This document shows positions 1 through 6,037 of a stretch of 15,969 bases of DNA, piece after piece (positions within the stretch are counted from its first letter, which is position 1; each line of letters opens with the position of its first letter). The notes beneath the pieces were generated by a model. That model was not told where the DNA came from, ran no database searches, and saw only the letters and a program-made list of their open reading frames with translations. The DNA comes from an uncultured Tissierellia bacterium. Lineage in GTDB: Bacteria; Bacillota; Clostridia; Tissierellales; Peptoniphilaceae. A program made the translations under genes and the position numbers. The stretch is from NCBI GenBank assembly GCA_947278105.1, contig CAMYOR010000006.1, positions 1 through 15,969 on the forward strand, given 5' to 3'.

Positions 1-1
1 G

Positions 2-67
2 ATCAGCCGTTTCGGTCCCATGGAAGAAGAGGCGGAGGAACAAAGTGCGCAGGAATCGCAAAGATGA
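2..67 (+). CDS. C-terminal end of an unidentified upstream protein (5' partial)
   Basis: An open frame enters from the left edge and stops at TGA 65-67. It gives 21 residues ending in an acidic, Glu/Gln-rich tail (PMEEEAEEQSAQESQR). The stop lies 23 bases inside fni, and the fni ribosome binding site (GGAGG 34-38) lies inside this frame, which is typical of translationally coupled operon genes. Genes next to fni in Gram-positives are often mevalonate-pathway kinases or the decarboxylase, but this fragment is too short to identify. The frame could also be chance, since all three forward frames are open at the window edge. Confidence 0.4.
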   Translation: MSRFGPMEEEAEEQSAQESQR

Positions 68-1073
68 ACATTTAATCTATTTTTCTCAGGCGGCCCATCC
101 GGGTTCGCCTCTTTTTGATGATGTCTTCCTGGAAACCCAATCTTTTCCCGAGCTTTCCTATGAAGACCTAGATCCTTCTTCGGTTTTTATGGGCAAAAAG
201 ATCGGCCTGCCCCTGATGATAAACGCCATGACGGGGGGGACGGAAAAGGGAAAAAAGATCAATGAGTCTCTGGCAAGGCTGGCTCGAGAATTTGACCTTC
301 CCCTCCAGCTGGGGTCCATGCGCCTGGCCCTTGAAGCCCCCGAAACCCGGGAAAGCTTTCGGACGGCCCGGGAAATTTTAGGACCTGACCCGGTCCTTCT
401 CGCCAATCTCAGCTGCGGGGCAAGCATCGAGGAGGCCAAGGAGGTCATGGACCTCATTCATGCCGACGGGATCGGCATCCATGTCAATCCCGCCCAGGAG
501 CTTTCTATGGCCGAAGGAGACCGGGATTTCCGGGGGAGGAAGGAAAGGGTTAAAGCCCTTTGCCAGGCCTTTCCCGGCCGGGTCATTGTCAAAGAGGTGG
601 GATTCGGCTTTAGCCACAGCGCCGGAGCGTTTTTATCTTCTCTTCCCCTGGACTATATCGACGTTTCCGGAAGGGGCGGAACCAATTTCATGGAGATTGA
701 GGATCTTCGCCGGGCCCGGGCAGGGAGTCCGGAGGAGTCTTTGGAAGAATTCTATGGTTGGGGGATTCCCACCGCCCTTTCTCTAATTAACATCAAAAAG
801 ACCTGCCCGGGAAAGAAGATCATCGCCGGCGGGGGGATCCGGAAGGCCGCAGACCTTCTTAAGGCCATGGCTCTAGGAGCGGATTATGGGGCGATCGCCG
901 GGGCTCTATTAAAAGAACTCCAGGACCATGGAGAAGAAGGGGGCCGGCGGTATTTGAAAAATTTTCGCCGGCATTTTCTGATCGGCATGGCCCTTTTGGG
1001 GGCGGAAAACATTCAAAGGTTAAAAGAGGTTCCTTTCCGGCTGACGGGCCGGCTCAAGGACCTTGCTCAATAG
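45..1073 (+). CDS. fni: Type 2 isopentenyl-diphosphate delta-isomerase (FMN-dependent)
   Basis: Interconverts isopentenyl and dimethylallyl diphosphate in the cytoplasm, the last step before polyprenyl synthesis. The type 2 enzyme is a flavin-dependent TIM barrel unrelated to the type 1 enzyme. The 342 residues show the family landmarks in order: an N-terminal NRKDEH (4-9), MTGGTEKG (62-69), QLGSMR (88-93), NLSCG (121-125), HVNPAQE (146-152) followed by EGDRDF (157-162) with the metal-binding Glu, the Lys of VKEVGFG (182-188), SGRGGTN (208-214) and the phosphate/FMN-binding GGGIR (262-266). The length is normal. GTG at 45 is chosen because GGAGG (34-38) sits six bases upstream, no ATG follows before residue 49, and the conserved NRKDEH starts at residue 4. 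The frame is open to the left edge, so a longer form cannot be excluded. It overlaps the tail of the preceding frame, suggesting an operon, probably of mevalonate genes. Confidence 0.95.
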   Translation: MRRNRKDEHLIYFSQAAHPGSPLFDDVFLETQSFPELSYEDLDPSSVFMGKKIGLPLMINAMTGGTEKGKKINESLARLAREFDLPLQLGSMRLALEAPETRESFRTAREILGPDPVLLANLSCGASIEEAKEVMDLIHADGIGIHVNPAQELSMAEGDRDFRGRKERVKALCQAFPGRVIVKEVGFGFSHSAGAFLSSLPLDYIDVSGRGGTNFMEIEDLRRARAGSPEESLEEFYGWGIPTALSLINIKKTCPGKKIIAGGGIRKAADLLKAMALGADYGAIAGALLKELQDHGEEGGRRYLKNFRRHFLIGMALLGAENIQRLKEVPFRLTGRLKDLAQ

Positions 1074-1106
1074 ACGGGAAACCTTGAACGATGGCAGGAA
1101 GGGATG

Positions 1107-1135
1107 AAAAGCCCCTGAGCTTTTTGGCGGCTTTT
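1107..1135 (+). other. Weak dyad in the fni-mrp gap
   Basis: AAAAGCC (1107-1113) is repeated inverted as GGCTTTT (1129-1135) around a 15-base loop. It could be a weak terminator or processing site after fni, but the stem is short, GC-poor and not followed by a real T run. The rest of the 91-base gap holds only the mrp ribosome binding site. Confidence 0.2.
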
Positions 1136-1164
1136 CTGCCGGGGAGGAAAAAGTAGGAGGGATC

Positions 1165-1959
1165 ATGACGGAAACTAAGAGAGAAAAGCCAATTTTTTAT
1201 GCGGCGCCCAATGAGAAAAGCCATATCAAACACTGTATAGCAGTAATGTCTGGCAAGGGCGGTGTGGGAAAGAGCCTGGTGACTGGACTTACAGCCTGTG
1301 CCATGCAGAGAGCGGGAAGAAGGACCGCCATTATTGATGCCGATGTGACCGGACCGTCTATTCCCCGGGAGTTTGGCCTAGAAGGCGGAATTGAGGTCTG
1401 GGGGGAGCTGGGCTATCCCCGGAGGACTTCGACCGGCATTCAGATTGTCTCTACCAACCTGATTCTGGAAAACGAGACGGATCCCGTGATTTGGAAGGGA
1501 CCCATGGTCGGTCAGGCCATCAAGCAGTTTTGGACAGACTTTGTCTATGAAGATGTCGATTATCTCTTTGTGGATATGCCTCCGGGAACCGGGGATGTGC
1601 CTCTGACCGTTTTTCAGACCCTTCCCATGGACGGGGTGATTGTTGTGACAAGCCCCCAGGACCTCGTTGCCATGATTGTCGAAAAGGCTGTGAATATGGC
1701 AAAGATGATGAGTGTGCCCATCCTGGGCGTGGTCGAAAATATGTCTTATTTTAAAGCTCCTGATACCGGAAAGATCTACAAGATTTTCGGGGAAAGCCAC
1801 GTCGAGGAAATTTGCTCTAACCACGGGATTGACTTTTTAACCCGCCTTCCGATTGATCCGGAAGTGGGCGCCCTGGTGGACCAGGGAAGAATTGAAGAAG
1901 TTGAAATCGAACTGATGGGTCCGGTTGTCTCAAAGATTTTAGAATTGGAGGCCAAATAA
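1165..1959 (+). CDS. mrp: Mrp/NBP35-family P-loop ATPase lacking the CxxC motif
   Basis: Cytoplasmic ATPase of the Mrp/ApbC/NBP35 family, whose members are generally thought to carry Fe-S clusters to target proteins. The 264-residue protein has the deviant Walker A KGGVGKS (31-37), the family signature DADVTGPSIP (58-67), the switch region DMPPGTGD (137-144) and ENMSYF (191-196). Directly after that, where the family usually has C-P-x-C, it reads KAPDTG (197-202). Both cluster-binding Cys positions are replaced, by Ala198 and Thr201, and the only cysteines left are 24, 45 and 217. It also lacks the N-terminal DUF59 domain that some homologues carry. The start ATG follows GGAGG (1157-1161) by three bases, a tight spacing. 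The stop overlaps the tkt ATG by one base (TAATG), so the two are probably co-translated. Family assignment is firm; the role as a cluster carrier is uncertain because of the missing cysteines. Confidence 0.9.
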   Translation: MTETKREKPIFYAAPNEKSHIKHCIAVMSGKGGVGKSLVTGLTACAMQRAGRRTAIIDADVTGPSIPREFGLEGGIEVWGELGYPRRTSTGIQIVSTNLILENETDPVIWKGPMVGQAIKQFWTDFVYEDVDYLFVDMPPGTGDVPLTVFQTLPMDGVIVVTSPQDLVAMIVEKAVNMAKMMSVPILGVVENMSYFKAPDTGKIYKIFGESHVEEICSNHGIDFLTRLPIDPEVGALVDQGRIEEVEIELMGPVVSKILELEAK

Positions 1960-3947
1960 TGAATGGTCGAGATCAATTGACGGTAAATGCGCTCAGGATG
2001 CTGAGCGTAGATATGATCAATCGGGCCAATTCCGGCCATCCGGGCCTTCCCTTAGGGGCTGCCCCCATGGCCCATGCCCTTTTTAGCCGGGTCATGGTTC
2101 AAAATCCCAAGGATCCTTCCTGGCCCAACCGGGACCGCTTTATCCTTTCCGCTGGCCATGGGTCCGCCCTCCTGTACAGCCTCCTTCATCTTTCGGGCTT
2201 TGGCCTTTCCATGGAGGAGATCAAAAATTTCCGCCAGCTTGGGTCTAAGACCCCTGGCCATCCGGAATATGGCCATACCCCCGGCGTCGAGGCGACGACG
2301 GGTCCCCTGGGCCAGGGCCTGGCTATGGCGGTCGGCATGGCTATGGCGGAGGCTCACCTGGCCGGCCTTTATAACGAAGACAGATATCCGATCATGGACC
2401 ATTACACCTACTTTTTATGTGGCGATGGGGACCTGATGGAAGGAGTTTCCCAGGAGGCGGCGGCCCTGGCCGGGCACCTCAAGCTGGGAAAGCTGATCGG
2501 ACTTTATGATTCGAACCACGTCTCCCTGGATGGGCCCCTTTCGCTGTCGACAACGGAAGATACCGGCAAGCGCTTTGAGGCCTATGGCTGGCAGGTCCTC
2601 CATGTCAAAGATGGCAATGACCTCGATGCTATTGAAAAAGCCTTAATCGAAGCCAAGGAGGAGAAAGATCGGCCGACCCTGATTGAAGTTAACACCACAA
2701 TCGGTTACGGGTCTCCGGACCAGGGCACTTCCAAGGTTCACGGGTCCCCCATTGGGGAAGAGGGCCGGAAGGTTTTGGCCAAAAATTTATCCTGGGATCG
2801 GCCCCCCTTTGACCTTCCCCAGGAGGCCTATGACCTCTATGAAGAGGTTTCCAGGAAGGGCCAAAAGGCAGAGGAAGCGTGGAATTGCCTTTTTGATGCC
2901 TATGAAAAAGCCTATCCGCAAAAGGCCAAGCTCTTTAAGGAAGCCTTCGCCGGAAGACTTCCAGAAGGCTGGGACAAGGACCTTCCCCTCTTTCAGAAAG
3001 AAGATAAGGCCCAGGCCACCCGGGTCAGTTCTTATCAGATGATCCAAAAAATTGCCCGGGCCTGCCCGAGTTTTTGGGGAGGGTCGGCAGACCTTTCTGG
3101 TTCCAATAAAACAGATATTCAAGACTCCCCCGCCTTCCGGCTGGAAGAAGATGCCGGCCGAAATGTGAACTATGGGGTCCGGGAATTTGCCATGGCGGCC
3201 ATCAATAACGGCATCGCCCTTCACGGCGGCTCGAAAATCTTCTCGGCCACCTTCTTTGTCTTTTCGGACTATATGCGGGCAGCCGTCCGTTTGGCCGCCC
3301 TCATGAAGCTTCCCGTAATTTTTGTCTGCACCCATGATTCGGTGGCCGTCGGAGAAGACGGGCCCACCCATGAACCCATTGAGCAGCTTTCTTCCTGGCG
3401 GGCCATGCCAGGTCTGGATGTCCTGCGCCCGGCCGATGCCAATGAAACGGTTCAGGCCTGGCGTCTTGCCATGGAAAGCCAGGATCACCCGACCATGCTG
3501 GTTTTAACCCGCCAGTCCCTGCCCAATTTGAAGGAAACGGCAGACCTTTCAAAAGAAGGGGTGGAAAAAGGCGCCTATGTCCTTTCTCCTGCCAAAGGGA
3601 AGGCTGAGGGTCTGATCCTTTCTGCGGGCTCTGAAGTTTCCAAGGCTTTAGAAGCTCAAAAGATCCTTGAGGAAAAGGGCCGGCCCTATTCTGTCATTTC
3701 CATGCCTTCCTTCTTCCGCTTCGACCAGCAGGATCCATCTTACCAGGAAAAGGTTCTGCCCAATTCTATCCGCCGGCGGATTTCTTTTGAGGCCGGTTCA
3801 ACCCTTTGCTGGGGAAAATACGTTGGCTTGGATGGAATCTCCGTCGGCATAGACCGGTTTGGCCTCTCCGCCCCCGGAGATATTGCCCTGAGCGAAATGG
3901 GGATGACGGCGGAAAATTTAGTCGAAAAGATTTTGGAATTAAAATAA
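1959..3947 (+). CDS. tkt: Transketolase (thiamine diphosphate-dependent)
   Basis: Transfers two-carbon ketol units between sugar phosphates in the non-oxidative pentose phosphate pathway, using thiamine diphosphate and a divalent metal. The full-length 662-residue protein shows SGHPG (25-29, His27), AGHGS (65-69, His67), TPGHPEYGHTPG with His101, the ThDP motif GDGDLMEG (155-162) ending at Asn186, TTIGYGSP (246-253) with His261 nearby, GGSADLSGSNKT (374-385) and the pyrimidine-domain YGVREFAMAAINNGIALHGG region with the activating Glu409. THDSVAVGEDGPTHEP supplies the usual substrate-contact loop. ATG 1959 is preceded by GGAGG (1947-1951) and overlaps the mrp stop. The partner transaldolase follows 215 bases downstream across a GC-rich repeat island, consistent with a shared pathway. 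The start and family are clear. Confidence 0.97.
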   Translation: MNGRDQLTVNALRMLSVDMINRANSGHPGLPLGAAPMAHALFSRVMVQNPKDPSWPNRDRFILSAGHGSALLYSLLHLSGFGLSMEEIKNFRQLGSKTPGHPEYGHTPGVEATTGPLGQGLAMAVGMAMAEAHLAGLYNEDRYPIMDHYTYFLCGDGDLMEGVSQEAAALAGHLKLGKLIGLYDSNHVSLDGPLSLSTTEDTGKRFEAYGWQVLHVKDGNDLDAIEKALIEAKEEKDRPTLIEVNTTIGYGSPDQGTSKVHGSPIGEEGRKVLAKNLSWDRPPFDLPQEAYDLYEEVSRKGQKAEEAWNCLFDAYEKAYPQKAKLFKEAFAGRLPEGWDKDLPLFQKEDKAQATRVSSYQMIQKIARACPSFWGGSADLSGSNKTDIQDSPAFRLEEDAGRNVNYGVREFAMAAINNGIALHGGSKIFSATFFVFSDYMRAAVRLAALMKLPVIFVCTHDSVAVGEDGPTHEPIEQLSSWRAMPGLDVLRPADANETVQAWRLAMESQDHPTMLVLTRQSLPNLKETADLSKEGVEKGAYVLSPAKGKAEGLILSAGSEVSKALEAQKILEEKGRPYSVISMPSFFRFDQQDPSYQEKVLPNSIRRRISFEAGSTLCWGKYVGLDGISVGIDRFGLSAPGDIALSEMGMTAENLVEKILELK

Positions 3948-4021
3948 TTCAATGAGAAAGGCCCGGCCGGCCCATCCGACTGGGATCAAGAAGGCCGGCC
4001 CGGCTGGACTGGCGCTAAGAA

Positions 4022-4119
4022 GCCCGGCCGCCCGGCCCATTCGACAAAGACCGAGAACCCTGGCCCGGCCGCCCGGCCCATTCGACAAAGACCGAGAACC
4101 CTGGCCCGGCCGCCCGGCC
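4022..4119. repeat. 41-bp GC-rich tandem repeat (2.4 copies) between tkt and tal
   Basis: Two identical 41-base units lie at 4022-4062 and 4063-4103, followed by a 16-base partial copy at 4104-4119. Each unit starts with the nearly self-complementary block GCCCGGCCGCCCGGCC and continues with CATTCGACAAAGACCGAGAA. Related GGCCCGGCCGGCCC blocks occur just upstream (3960-4002). The unit length is not a multiple of three, so it is unlikely to be protein-coding. The whole 3948-4162 gap is much more GC-rich than its neighbours. It may be a variable-number repeat or a member of a dispersed intergenic family. Confidence 0.85.
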
Positions 4120-4150
4120 GGAGCCGAGAAGCTGCCCGGCCCAACTTTTT
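4116..4150 (+). terminator. Possible terminator or attenuator just upstream of tal
   Basis: GGCCGG (4116-4121) plus AGC can pair with GCT plus CCGGCC (4136-4141), leaving a two-base bulge and a CGAGAA loop. A run of five T follows at 4146-4150. It sits directly before the tal ribosome binding site (GAGGAGGAG, 4151-4159), so it could end tkt transcription or attenuate tal. The T run is interrupted by CAAC, which weakens the call. Confidence 0.35.
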
Positions 4151-4162
4151 GAGGAGGAGAAA

Positions 4163-4819
4163 ATGAAGTTTTTCCTGGATACTGCCAATGTTGAAGATAT
4201 TCGCCACATTAATGATTTAGGCCTCTGCGACGGGGTCACCACCAATCCCACCCTGGTCGGCAAGGAAGGCCGTCCTTTCGAAGAGGTCATCAAAGAAATC
4301 TGTTCGATCGTCGACGGGCCGGTTTCGGCGGAGGTCATCGGGAAAACCCGGGATGAGATGATTGAAGAGGCCCGTAAAATTTCCAAATGGGCTAAAAATA
4401 TCGTAGTGAAAATCCCCATGACCGAGGAAGGCCTGGCCGCCATCCATACTCTCTCGGCCGAGGGCATCAAAACGAACTGCACCCTGGTCTTTTCCGTGAA
4501 TCAGGGCCTGATGGCCTGTAAGGCCGGTGCCACCTACATTAGTCCCTTTATCGGAAGAATTGACGATATCGGAGAAGACGGCCTGGAGGTCGTCGCCAGC
4601 CTAAGGGAGGTCATTGACAATTACAATTTTGATACCGAAATTATTGCCGCCTCCATCCGCACTGTCCACCATGTCGAAGCCTGCGCCCTGATCGGCGCCG
4701 ACATTGCCACCATCCCAGGCAAGCTTTTTTCCCAGATGTGGTCCCACCCCCTAACTGATAAGGGGCTTTTAAACTTTGAAAAAGACTGGGAAAAGTACCT
4801 GAAGGACCTGAAAGGGTGA
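4163..4819 (+). CDS. tal: Transaldolase (small TalC/FSA-type)
   Basis: Moves a dihydroxyacetone unit from sedoheptulose 7-phosphate to glyceraldehyde 3-phosphate in the cytoplasmic pentose phosphate pathway, through a Schiff base. The 218 residues match the short, roughly 215-residue class shared with fructose-6-phosphate aldolase. Landmarks are FLDTAN with Asp6 (4-9), GVTTNPTL (24-31), VSAEV with Glu57, Schiff-base Lys83 in VVKIPMT (81-87), TNCTLVFS (104-111), YISPFIGR (125-132) and ATIPGKL (182-188). Glu57 falls where aldolases of this fold carry Gln, which favours transaldolase over aldolase activity. ATG 4163 follows GAGGAGGAG (4151-4159) at a short spacing. It lies downstream of tkt and is flanked on both sides by unrelated tandem-repeat islands. 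Confidence 0.93.
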   Translation: MKFFLDTANVEDIRHINDLGLCDGVTTNPTLVGKEGRPFEEVIKEICSIVDGPVSAEVIGKTRDEMIEEARKISKWAKNIVVKIPMTEEGLAAIHTLSAEGIKTNCTLVFSVNQGLMACKAGATYISPFIGRIDDIGEDGLEVVASLREVIDNYNFDTEIIAASIRTVHHVEACALIGADIATIPGKLFSQMWSHPLTDKGLLNFEKDWEKYLKDLKG

Positions 4820-4907
4820 TTCCTTGATATAAAGGAAATTTCGTGTCCCCGGCCGGGACTGGGACCTGTCAAAACGCCGACCTCTTCATGTGAAAACGTG
4901 GAGGTCG
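4820..4907. other. Cluster of three small dyads after tal
   Basis: Immediately after the tal stop, TTCCTT and AAGGAA (4820-4825 / 4832-4837) flank a six-base loop. GTCCC and GGGAC (4845-4849 / 4855-4859) form a second short dyad. A better hairpin pairs CGACCTC (4878-4884) with GAGGTCG (4901-4907), continues with CATG/CGTG inside after a two-base TT bulge, and has the loop TGAAAA. None has a proper T run, so a terminator role is possible but unproven. Confidence 0.35.
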
Positions 4908-4943
4908 TCGAATTGCCATGAAAATTCACGCCCCGAGGTCCCC

Positions 4944-5008
4944 GGGGTCCACGGACCCCTGGACCCCTGGACCCCCGGACCCCTGGACCCCCGGACCCCT
5001 GGACCCCC
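4944..5008. repeat. 8-bp GGACCCCY tandem array upstream of the suf operon
   Basis: Seven contiguous 8-base units GGACCCCT or GGACCCCC run from 4953 to 5008 with the last base in the order T,T,C,T,C,T,C. Degenerate related sequence continues to about 5030. Just before the array, GGGGTCC (4944-4950) is the exact inverse of the unit core, so a hairpin can form with the first unit or alternatively with any later one. The period is not a multiple of three, and the frames that cross it give low-complexity Pro/Gly/Arg translations. It looks like a simple-sequence repeat prone to copy-number change. Nothing else is recognisable between 5030 and about 5090. Confidence 0.85.
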
Positions 5009-5106
5009 GGCCCCCGAGCCCCGGGATCCCAGGGAGTCTGCGACCCTTCCGATTCCTCGCCTCCTCCTTATCTGGTTAAAATCCATGGTCTTGGGGTAAA
5101 TGTGAT

Positions 5107-5160
5107 TATGATCAATGATTGAAGGGCTAGGGAAAACTAGAGTAAAGCTAAGGAGATAAT
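5107..5160 (+). promoter_or_regulatory. Weak candidate -10 boxes for the suf operon
   Basis: The AT-rich stretch before sufC contains TATGAT (5107-5112) and GATAAT (5155-5160), both close to the TATAAT consensus. Neither has a good -35 at 16-18 bases: the best upstream TTG-type hexamers are TTGGGG (5091-5096), too close to the first box, and TTGAAG (5119-5124), which has no good box behind it. A promoter is expected here because the gap precedes a five-gene operon, but its position is not fixed by the sequence. Confidence 0.3.
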
Positions 5161-5188
5161 CAAAACCTTAGGGATTTCTCTAGGGTTT
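5137..5188 (+). promoter_or_regulatory. suf leader with nested and competing hairpins
   Basis: Two nested perfect six-base dyads are present: CTAGAG (5137-5142) with CTCTAG (5178-5183), and inside it CTAAGG (5148-5153) with CCTTAG (5166-5171). The CCTTAG strand can instead take part in a nine-base stem, AAACCTTAG (5163-5171) with CTAGGGTTT (5180-5188), containing one G-U pair and an eight-base loop. The two folds are mutually exclusive. The element ends 30 bases before the sufC start and 12 before its ribosome binding site. It could be a leader RNA switch or a dyad operator for an Fe-S-sensing repressor. No known riboswitch core was recognised. Confidence 0.4.
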
Positions 5189-5218
5189 CATGGAACAGAT
5201 AAAGGAGTGGAAAAGCGA

Positions 5219-6037
5219 ATGTCAAAATTATTGGAAGTAAAAGATTTAGGGGTCAGCATTGATGACCGGGAAATTTTAAAAAATGTCAACCTGACCATCA
5301 AACCGGGAGAAATTCATGTTCTGATGGGGCCCAACGGGGCCGGAAAGTCAACTCTTGCCAATGCCATCATGGCCCATCCCAAATACAAAATTACAGGGGG
5401 AGATATCCTCTTTAAGGGAGAAAGCGTCCTCGAAAAAACCACCGATGAAAGAGCCCGGCTCGGCATCTTTATGTCCTTTCAAAGTCCCCAGGAGGTTCCG
5501 GGCATTACCGTCGAAGACTTCCTTCGCTCTGCCAAGGCCGAGCACACCGGAAAAAATCCTTCGGTATTAAAATTTGGTAAAGAGGTCGTCCGGGACCTGG
5601 AGGATCTGGAAATGGCCGATGACTATGCCTCCAGATACCTCAATGTCGGCTTTTCCGGCGGAGAAAAGAAAAAGACGGAAATTCTACAGATGAAGGTATT
5701 AAACCCCGAATTTATCATGCTGGATGAAACCGATTCCGGCCTGGACGTGGACGCCGTCCGCGTCGTCTCCAGGGAGGTCAGCCACTTTTTAGATCAGGAC
5801 AAGTCCTGCATGATCATCACCCATATCTCTTCCATTTTAAAATCCCTGAAGCCGGATTTTGTCCACGTGATGATGAACGGACAGATCGTCAAAGAAGGGG
5901 GCCCCGACCTGATCCCCCGAATCCAGAAAGAAGGCTATGGGTGGATTCGCGAGGAATTGGGCTTAGAACCCGCCGAAGAGGAGGATGGGGGGATCCTGTC
6001 CGAAGAGATGAAAGAGGAGGATGAGAATGGAAAATAA
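5219..6037 (+). CDS. sufC: SufC, ATPase of the SUF Fe-S assembly scaffold
   Basis: ABC-type ATPase that drives the SufB-SufC-SufD scaffold in the cytoplasm. The 272 residues contain Walker A GPNGAGKST (37-45), Q-loop Gln88, the signature SGGEKKK (146-152), Walker B IMLDETDSGLD (166-176) and switch His202. The start is ATG 5219 (MSKLLEVKDL), which matches the usual SufC N-terminus and lies 11 bases after AAAGGAG (5201-5207). An in-frame GTG at 5207 would use part of that ribosome binding site as its start codon and is rejected. The last roughly 20 residues form a strongly acidic tail (EEEDGG...EEMKEEDENGK) that makes the protein longer than the usual 250 or so. It is the first gene of the operon and its end overlaps sufB by 11 bases. 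Confidence 0.96.
   Translation: MSKLLEVKDLGVSIDDREILKNVNLTIKPGEIHVLMGPNGAGKSTLANAIMAHPKYKITGGDILFKGESVLEKTTDERARLGIFMSFQSPQEVPGITVEDFLRSAKAEHTGKNPSVLKFGKEVVRDLEDLEMADDYASRYLNVGFSGGEKKKTEILQMKVLNPEFIMLDETDSGLDVDAVRVVSREVSHFLDQDKSCMIITHISSILKSLKPDFVHVMMNGQIVKEGGPDLIPRIQKEGYGWIREELGLEPAEEEDGGILSEEMKEEDENGK

Noticed and set aside
1091..1156. 21-codon ORF (MAGRDEKPLS...) between fni and mrp
   Set aside because: No ribosome binding site stands before its ATG and it has no recognisable feature; an open frame this short is expected by chance.
2787..3488. 233-codon reverse-strand frame inside tkt
   Set aside because: The forward strand encodes conserved transketolase motifs throughout. Long antisense frames are common opposite codon-biased, GC-rich genes.
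3952..4152. 66-codon forward frame rich in Pro, Arg and Ala between tkt and tal
   Set aside because: It is made of the 41-bp GC-rich repeat, whose length is not a multiple of three, so the two copies give different peptides. No good ribosome binding site precedes it.
4022..5030. Possible CRISPR array in the repeat islands
   Set aside because: Units are directly adjacent without unique spacers, and no cas gene is present.
4890..5099. Forward and reverse frames with Pro/Gly-rich, collagen-like translations upstream of suf
   Set aside because: They are low-complexity readings of the 8-bp GGACCCCY array, with no ribosome binding site and no family resemblance.
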